Part shown: in pieces, positions 60,901 through 64,000 of the stretch
How the letters are laid out: every line of letters starts with the position of its first letter
Numbering within the stretch: the stretch's first letter is position 1
Assembly: GCF_021869535.1 (NCBI RefSeq)
Contig: NW_026262581.1
Coordinates: 112,620,771 to 112,684,770 of the forward strand
Length of the DNA: 64,000 nt
Direction of reading: 5' to 3'
Origin: Mytilus californianus
Lineage: Eukaryota; Mollusca; Bivalvia; Mytilida; Mytilidae
Made by a program: the position numbers and the translations under genes
The notes under the pieces: generated by a model
Seen by the model: only the letters and a program-made list of their open reading frames with translations
The model's database searches: none
What the model was told of the DNA's origin: nothing

Positions 60901-63586
60901 CATACAAAATCCGCCATACGAGTTCACACTAGGTACAAATGTCACAATCGGAAACAAATGGTAAAATTACAGTTCAGACTTTTATACTGGTATCTAAAAA
61001 TCTAACACCACGAAAACATGTCGCTAGTTAATGCATTTACAATCAGCAATGGAAAATGGCTCTTCCGTATACCAGATAGAAAATCTGAACTCAAACAACT
61101 ATGTACCTGATTAAGTCCAGTACTTCAGTATAAGTAATGTATCCTGTTCAGACATCCACCAGTAAACCAGTTTTGATCAAAAACAGTAATTTTGATCTGA
61201 ACGTTCTTAAATGACTAAACAATAAACTATTAAGTCATTATCTGTCTTTCAGTCTATTTTCAAACTTATCCGTTGCGGTAAATTCCGTACTGTTCAGACA
61301 ATTCGCTTGCAACTAAGATATGTTCTGTCTATGATCATGCTGTTCAGTAGTTGTTATCTACCTGTGCACATCAACATCATACTGAATTGTCTAAAAGTCA
61401 CTGAACAGTTCTGAATTGACTGCAAGCGTATTATCTGAGCAGTATTTAATTTACCGCAGCGGATAAGTCTGAACATTGACTGAAAACTGAACAATTATTG
61501 CTTTGGGCGTTTCCGATGAAGGTATATGCAAAAAGAAAACGCTTCAAACGCATGTAATTTGTAAAATTTTATTTTCATTTTTATAGCTAGTGTTTAGTAG
61601 TAACCACAATACTTTATGTCAATTATCAAGCAAGGTATTAAGTTAAACCCTAAAAAAAAAGACCACTAAAGAATAAAGTCGAATGATATAATGATATAAT
61701 GTCTAAATATCAATTCTTTTTAATACTAAACTTTGCGACGATACAAATCTAACGAAGCATAGTGAAATATCTGGGGGTTATAAGATTGATAAACTGTTAA
61801 ATTGCCAATGCACTCACCAATAAAATCAGACTTAACGCAAAACTTCCTTAATGAAACTCAAAGAAGTAATTACCATGCAGATCACTGGACATGATGATGA
61901 GGATGATGATGGATGGCTGCTTAACGTCCAGCGGCAAATTAATATGCATAATTCAGGACGAGAACATGTTAATGTAATATGAGTATTTACCTTACTTTGT
62001 ACTAGACCGACACGCAGATTTTAACGTACTATAGTTCACGAGGTAACAGTCCGCAGGAAGACATGTCACCTTTCCCGGACACATTATTCTGACTCCGAGA
62101 CGACCAGTCTTTGCTCTTACTCCGTAATGCCACGTGCTTAGCAGAGAAGCAGCAAATACCCTTTTTAAAGTCTTTTGTTTGACGCGGCCGGGGTTCGAAC
62201 CTACGACCTCCGCACTCGAGGCGAACACGCTACCACGAGACCACCGAGGCGGTCACTGGACATGATATCGAGGTTACGTTATCACCTTGAGTTATTCTTT
62301 GGATACTAGTAGTTGATATCTAAAAATTAACATGTTTATATAAAGTGACATTGTAATACTAGTATTACATAACCTTAACATTAAAAACATTGACCTGAAA
62401 TTTAACCATGGCATTCAAATGAAACTATCCTCTGGACATTTGGATAATATCTTAATGTATTCCGCCGAGAAGTTAAATTTTTATATCACGTCAGTTGTAC
62501 GCAAATCTTCTATAACTTGGCAAATGAAATTTTAACCATGATCAATGAAGCATAGAATTTTTATAAGAAATATTAAATGGTGAAAATATAGTGTGATATT
62601 AAAAAGTTGATTGATAGCGTTTGATTTCGTCAGTTTATAAACTTCCCCTTTTTGAATTTGCCTTGGAGTTCGGTATTATTGTTATATTTTTTACCTATCT
62701 TAAAATTGACCACCGCCTACTTTTTGTTAAGAATTCAATGGAACACTCACTTCAAATACAAATATAGTTAAAAAGAAATGTTTAGTTTCTCGTAACATTT
62801 CTGAAAACCTCTTTAGTCAGTATTTTGACTGGCATGAAATTACGGATATTGTTTGTTTGAAATTTGCTTTTGCTAAATTTTTAAAATAATATGACTTAAA
62901 ATATATAGATCAATCATGCACATCTCTGACTTCATTTATAGTTTTGTGATTCATTATTCTATTGTAGTGAAACTTCTCCATTGATTTCAAAGAAGGATAT
63001 ATGTACCTACGTTCTATTCTACATAGCTATATAACTATCTTGTGTTCCATATCAATGCTAAAATTAAATGACATTTTTAAAGAGGCAGCCAGCGATAGCA
63101 AGTCTCGAAAAATTAGTTCCATTGGTTCATAAACTGAGAACATGTTTGCCAAATAATGAGTATGTATTTGCTTCACGAACACGTAGCAGTAAATCGAAGT
63201 AAAACGTGTCAATTTGCTGCGTTTTAAATTGGTTTCATCTGGAAATCCCATCGCCAAAAATTTAAACTATTAACCCCTTAAAAGGACCTTAAATGTAATT
63301 TTTCTTTATTTGATAACAAACGATCTAGCAGGACAAACAGTACGATATATGATACTTCAATTGCGCTCATCCTTGTTTTATTACGTTACATGTTATCCTT
63401 TTAGAAAAATCTATACAAGAAAGCAAACCTGCTGAAACAGATCTATCAATGTTGACACTAAATGAACTTTTGCAAACAATGCCTGGAAACAAAATGAAAA
63501 ATTTCATCCAAAAAGTGACGAAGAAAATAACTTGTAATCAATCGGATCAAGATCTAGGAAAAGAATTACCTGCATTAGACGTGAAG
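39968..63586 (+). CDS. Large unrecognised multi-exon gene with 16 x 16-residue repeats (partial, runs off window)
   Basis: Eleven exons join in phase: 39968-40048, 41431-41565, 43043-43234, 44675-45131, 46776-47490, 47931-48004, 48184-48582, 49137-50814, 59959-60042, 60493-60683 and 63405-63586 (4,188 nt, 1,396 codons, still open). Every boundary has AG/GT and the phases agree. Exon 9 has a weak donor and is the least sure; exons 8 and 10 would also join without it. The start ATG at 39968 (MSFPLKNL) is the first in frame but upstream exons are possible; the Met in exon 2 (MEGSC) is an alternative. No known domain is seen. Visible features: Cys-rich 'SNCSECSQCCG' (exon 3) and 'YCCAKCEG' (exon 4); four 14-residue repeats in exon 5; a basic nuclear-signal-like 'KRRRRKKRKQ' and 'KFRRRRRE' (exon 7); and the exon-8 repeat array. 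Most of it is polar and probably disordered. A nuclear or cytoskeletal scaffold is possible, but I assign no function. The 9.1-kb intron 8 contains a nest of transposons. Confidence 0.7.
40600..41015 (+). mobile_element. Retroelement 3' end (RT C-terminus plus tail)
   Basis: Lies in intron 1 of the large gene. The first part reads 'LRKFYGRHHELVDRYG' in frame (about 40625-40680), matching the decayed RT piece at 11890-12395. It is followed by the tail shared, inverted, with 10064-10395 ('tgacctaccgaattagact', 'catgtggagcaggatctgc', 'agccatggcgttgtcag', 'ggtatctttcgcccctc'). Confidence 0.8.
43393..43629 (-). mobile_element. tRNA-derived SINE, family A, copy 2
   Basis: Lies in intron 3 of the large gene. 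The minus strand begins with a tRNA-like head: 'gcctcggtagtcgtgtggtc' and, about 45 bp on, 'ggttgtgatttcgatcccc', a degenerate Pol III box B. The body contains 'ggtcggtggttctctccgg' and ends near 'ttaaacaccaacaagc'. Better preserved than the copy at 12486-12715. Confidence 0.8.
43955..44229. mobile_element. 275-bp TIR element (MITE) with TTA target duplication
   Basis: Ends GGGAGCTACCATTTGATTTT and the inverse AAAATCAATGTTAGCTCCC, with a G-run / C-run just inside. TTA flanks both sides (43952-43954 and 44230-44232). The core holds five near-copies of 'gtcctgccttttt' spaced about 35-45 bp apart. Same terminal family as 3911-4079 and 36159-37401. It lies in intron 3 of the large gene. Confidence 0.9.
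46029..46512. repeat. About 165-bp tandem repeat, three diverged units
   Basis: Units are marked by 'ttttccaatctatgaagga' / 'attttccaatctaccaagga', 'gtgaaaatcatc' / 'gtgaaaatcctc' / 'gtgaaaatcgtc', 'tttgtcatcag', and 'ggttcataagttattgcacg' at about 46155, 46320 and 46485. It lies in intron 4 of the large gene. The period is similar to the cores of the hairpin-ended elements, so it may be another such element without recognised ends. Confidence 0.8.
47078..47263 (+). repeat. Coding repeat, 14 residues (42 bp), four units plus partials
   Basis: Inside exon 5 of the large gene. The unit reads TPPLADLVQREVVE with small changes; four full units run from 47078 to 47245, with a degenerate half-unit on each side. 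The frame is kept because 42 is a multiple of three. The opposite strand is also open here, which is an artefact of the repetition. Confidence 0.85.
49610..50377 (+). repeat. Coding minisatellite, 16 units of 48 bp (16 residues each)
   Basis: Inside exon 8 of the large gene. The consensus unit is about SSAADQVLDASGYRQN; exactly 16 units of 16 residues run from 49610 to 50377 with no length change. The most constant positions are D-Q-V-L-D-A-S and R-Q-N; the variable ones are the 1st-4th and 12th-13th. Other frames on both strands are also open because the period is divisible by three, but only this frame continues the flanking exon and its splice phases. Confidence 0.95.
51185..51848. mobile_element. 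664-bp TIR element, copy 1, TTA target duplication
   Basis: Ends GGTAGCACGCCACAGTTAG and CTAACTGTGGAGTGCTACC are inverses with one mismatch. TTA flanks both sides (51182-51184, 51849-51851). The whole length aligns with 56396-57058 ('agtttcgcattttgga', 'atagccttcatagtgggttt', 'gttgccatggatacac', 'aaatctatggaagatac'). The flanks ('tttgttggtgtttaatacca' before) look like a SINE family A remnant split by the insertion. No transposase. Confidence 0.9.
52031..52182 (-). repeat. DIRS inverted terminal repeat (right end of element)
   Basis: Reads 'actcaccttcataaattta', 'cactcgctgcattattcaac', 'cggaaaccagccagaaaaaa', 'cccacctgacgcatacgcg'. The inverse is at 59668-59821 with about 85-90% agreement by eye. 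Confidence 0.9.
52243..52305 (-). repeat. DIRS internal complementary region
   Basis: 'atttatgaaggtgagtattt' then 'aatttacaaaact' is the inverse of the outer edge at 52029-52065. It is followed directly by 'acatcaaatacctcacc' and 'ttcataaattta', which matches the other outer edge (inverse of 59790-59821). The two element ends are thus joined head to tail, as expected of the circle-junction template in DIRS replication. Confidence 0.85.
52545..53485 (-). pseudogene. DIRS pol, downstream part: RT C-terminus, RNase H, recombinase remnant
   Basis: From 53485 downwards: 'VSFLISIKGVIPLGRLHIRP' and 'LQWWLQEKHLLKGV', then 'LFTDSSLMG', typical of the region between RT and RNase H in DIRS. A frameshift leads to 53112-52747 with RNase H 'VATDNSTAVASESRG' and 'VRHVPGSQNLLSDALPRSR'. 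Another shift leads to 52853-52545, with 'VDLFATSLN', 'VSPIP' and, directly fused, recombinase-like 'SSRLFIPIKKG' and 'ISAKTISTWICNTV'. The stretch between 'VSPIP' and the recombinase is missing, so most of the recombinase N-terminus is deleted. Confidence 0.8.
53485..56135 (+). pseudogene. LINE 3' fragment inserted in the DIRS element, itself interrupted
   Basis: Two frames (about 53507-53911 and 53948-54445) carry a LINE C-terminal domain: 'GLKKTATNIGARSELGRFSL' resembles 'NLAVRCELGTLPIS' of the LINE at 7272-9225, and 'AQRLCKKCGVLDDEFHFFLY' is the C-terminal finger-like block. The 3' end, after the tandem-repeat element at 54499-56032, reads 'ttatgggtgtaattttgcaa' then 'taaagattattattat', an A/T-rich tail that runs into DIRS RT sequence at about 56135. 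5' truncation removed everything before the C-terminal domain. Confidence 0.8.
54499..56032 (+). mobile_element. Tandem-repeat-core element with terminal hairpin (copy B)
   Basis: Begins with the hairpin at 54499-54533 (GTCGAGC ... GCTCGAC around GCGAC/GTCGC), then a GGC-rich stretch, 'agaaggtggaagg', and about nine units of about 147 bp with 'accttgacctcattttcatg' near 54690, 54845, 54995, 55140, 55285, 55432, 55579, 55727 and 55873. It ends 'gcgtgtgcactcttgta'. Three units form a 440-bp higher-order repeat: text at 54791 recurs at 55231, 54971 at 55411, and 55121 at 55561. Inverse copy: 16681-20769. It is inserted in the 3' part of the LINE fragment. Confidence 0.85.
56140..57500 (-). pseudogene. 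DIRS reverse transcriptase, N-terminal and catalytic part, split by a TIR element
   Basis: From about 57500 down: 'LVQKGVLEEVN', then 'SLDLMDAYFHIPISPKFRH', 'ADKLYNFKAMLF' up to 57059. The TIR element 56396-57058 is inserted there and the frame resumes with '(G)LS..PF'-like sequence at 56395 and the catalytic box YLDD at 56306-56295 ('HSYLDDSLLEEHS', 'LLKLGFLFH'). Frameshifts follow before the LINE boundary near 56135. The catalytic aspartates are intact but the gene is broken at several points. Confidence 0.8.
56396..57058. mobile_element. 663-bp TIR element, copy 2, inside DIRS RT
   Basis: Ends GGTAGCAATACACAGTAAG and CTAACTGTGTATTGCTACC are inverses with one or two mismatches. Aligns over its length with 51185-51848. 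It splits the DIRS codons for '...AMLF|GLS...'; removing it and one AAA leaves 'gccaaaaagc', which restores the frame, so the target duplication is 3 bp (AAA). Confidence 0.9.
58020..59440 (-). pseudogene. DIRS gag-like region
   Basis: Several overlapping minus frames (59438-59004, 59137-58877, 58849-58343, 58346-58038) encode a Pro/Ser-rich part ('FAYPPMAMGMPTLPPYPQPF') followed by a coiled-coil-like and acidic part ('SSDNDSVGSTEKDAMDTKEP') and a helical part ('AEHYLAAAWSLLKD'). The order and position before the RT fit the gag of DIRS elements, whose sequence is poorly conserved. Frameshifts at each overlap show it is inactive. The text at 57503-57748 probably links gag to RT. Confidence 0.5.
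60078..60440 (+). repeat. Dispersed repeat R, uninterrupted copy
   Basis: Same landmarks as 35886-36158, continuing without a break from 'actcagagtgaaatttgtgg' to 'ctaaaaggttatgatgaacc' at about 60321. It is thus the empty-site version of the copy broken by the element at 36159-37401. It lies in intron 9 of the large gene. Confidence 0.8.
60755..60935 (-). repeat. Dispersed repeat S, inverted copy
   Basis: Reads 'tatcgatgttcaaatctcg', 'gagacaaatcaaggtaac', 'gagggaatcgcat' and 'gggtgcgtcgacagagtaag', the inverse of 20815-21015. In intron 10 of the large gene. Confidence 0.75.
61180..61500. repeat. Foldback element with about 65-bp arms
   Basis: The left arm (about 61251-61316: 'cttatccgttgcggtaaatt', 'actgttcagacaat', 'cgcttgcaac') is the imperfect inverse of the right arm (about 61420-61485: 'gcaagcgtattatctgagc', 'aatttaccgcagcggataag'). 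The centre of about 100 bp contains more 'ttcag' motifs. MITE-like; no target duplication could be fixed. In intron 10 of the large gene. Confidence 0.75.
61896..62252 (-). mobile_element. Intact tRNA-derived SINE, family B, with 14-bp target duplication
   Basis: TCACTGGACATGAT occurs at 61882-61895 and again at 62253-62266, a perfect 14-bp target duplication. On the minus strand the element starts 'ccgcctcggtggtctcgtgg', with an A-box-like 'tggtagcgtg' and a perfect Pol III B box GGTTCGAACCC (62201-62191), as in a tRNA gene. The body ends in a short ATC-type tail (GAT repeats on + at about 61896-61912). The decayed copy at 232-505 is the same family. In intron 10 of the large gene. Confidence 0.92.
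62267..63404. other. Intron sequence of the large gene
   Basis: No additional exon convincingly found. The minus frame at 63027-63257 has no splice context or domain. Confidence 0.4.
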
Positions 63587-63629
63587 GTATGCAAAGCGTT
63601 CAAATAAAATGTATTAGATTTAAAGTTAC

Positions 63630-64000
63630 AGGTGATCTTTGACAGACGTAATTAGATTTAAATTGGATGTCATATGGGTGAATTTGGGCGATTTTGAACC
63701 GTAGGCTGAATTGTCCATAGCAGTTATAAAGCTACAGGTGAAGTTTCAAAGAATTATTGTATAACATGTAAGGCAACATGTGATCTTAAGACAGATTTGC
63801 CAGTTTTAGATATAAAGCCTCAGGTGACCTTGGACCGAATGACCTGCTTTCAGGTGACAATTGACAACCTTACCGGTTTTTGAGGTAGAGCTACATGAGA
63901 TATAAGACAGAATAACCTATTGCAGGTGTAAAAATACGGATGACCTTGGACAGAACCAACCATAATTACCTGTATAATATGTAAAGCTACAATTGACCTT
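63630..64000. repeat. Decayed tandem repeat, 'agctacaggtgaccttggac' type
   Basis: Variants of 'taaagctacaggtgacctt' recur at about 63622, 63730, 63770, 63815, 63850, 63885, 63925 and 63985, spaced roughly 35-60 bp. The array runs off the window within the intron after exon 11. Confidence 0.6.

Overview
This window looks like nuclear DNA of a marine bivalve, most likely a mussel (Mytilus). It is AT-rich, has short exons with GT/AG introns, and is densely filled with dispersed repeats that I recognise from memory as ordinary Mytilus repeats. The species assignment is inference. There are no bacterial operons, CRISPR arrays or rRNA genes, and no tRNA genes outside tRNA-derived SINEs.

Four host genes can be supported. 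(1) At the left edge, two short minus-strand coding exons (1047-1822) give the N-terminus of an unidentified gene that runs off the window. (2) A single-exon minus-strand gene (14700-16331) encodes 543 aa: a conserved-looking N-terminal domain with a 'WWTADNRRLW' core, perhaps ParB/sulfiredoxin-like, followed by a very acidic Ser/Asp tail. (3) A complete nine-exon minus-strand gene (25141-33510) encodes CDK20/CCRK; all eight junctions are in phase and the protein is 343 aa. (4) A large plus-strand gene (39968 to beyond 63586) has at least eleven phase-consistent exons and 1,396 codons. It encodes an unrecognised, probably disordered protein with a basic nuclear-signal-like stretch and 16 tandem copies of a 16-residue repeat.

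The rest is mostly transposable elements, many nested. The best example fills the 9.1-kb intron of gene 4. It is a DIRS-like tyrosine-recombinase retrotransposon (52029-59821, minus) with inverted terminal repeats and an internal complementary region. It is interrupted by a 663-bp terminal-inverted-repeat element and by a LINE 3' fragment, and the LINE is itself split by a tandem-repeat element that starts with a hairpin. Other elements are LINE pieces near 7.3-9.2, 21.9-23.0 and 38 kb; two tRNA-derived SINE families, one copy with a perfect 14-bp target duplication; several tandem-repeat elements with 147-166 bp cores; a TIR family with TTA target duplications, including a copy whose 'empty' site survives in a paralogous repeat at 60 kb; and several foldback sequences.

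Nothing suggests the genes act as one pathway. The CDK20 product probably works in cilium-linked kinase signalling; the others are uncharacterised.
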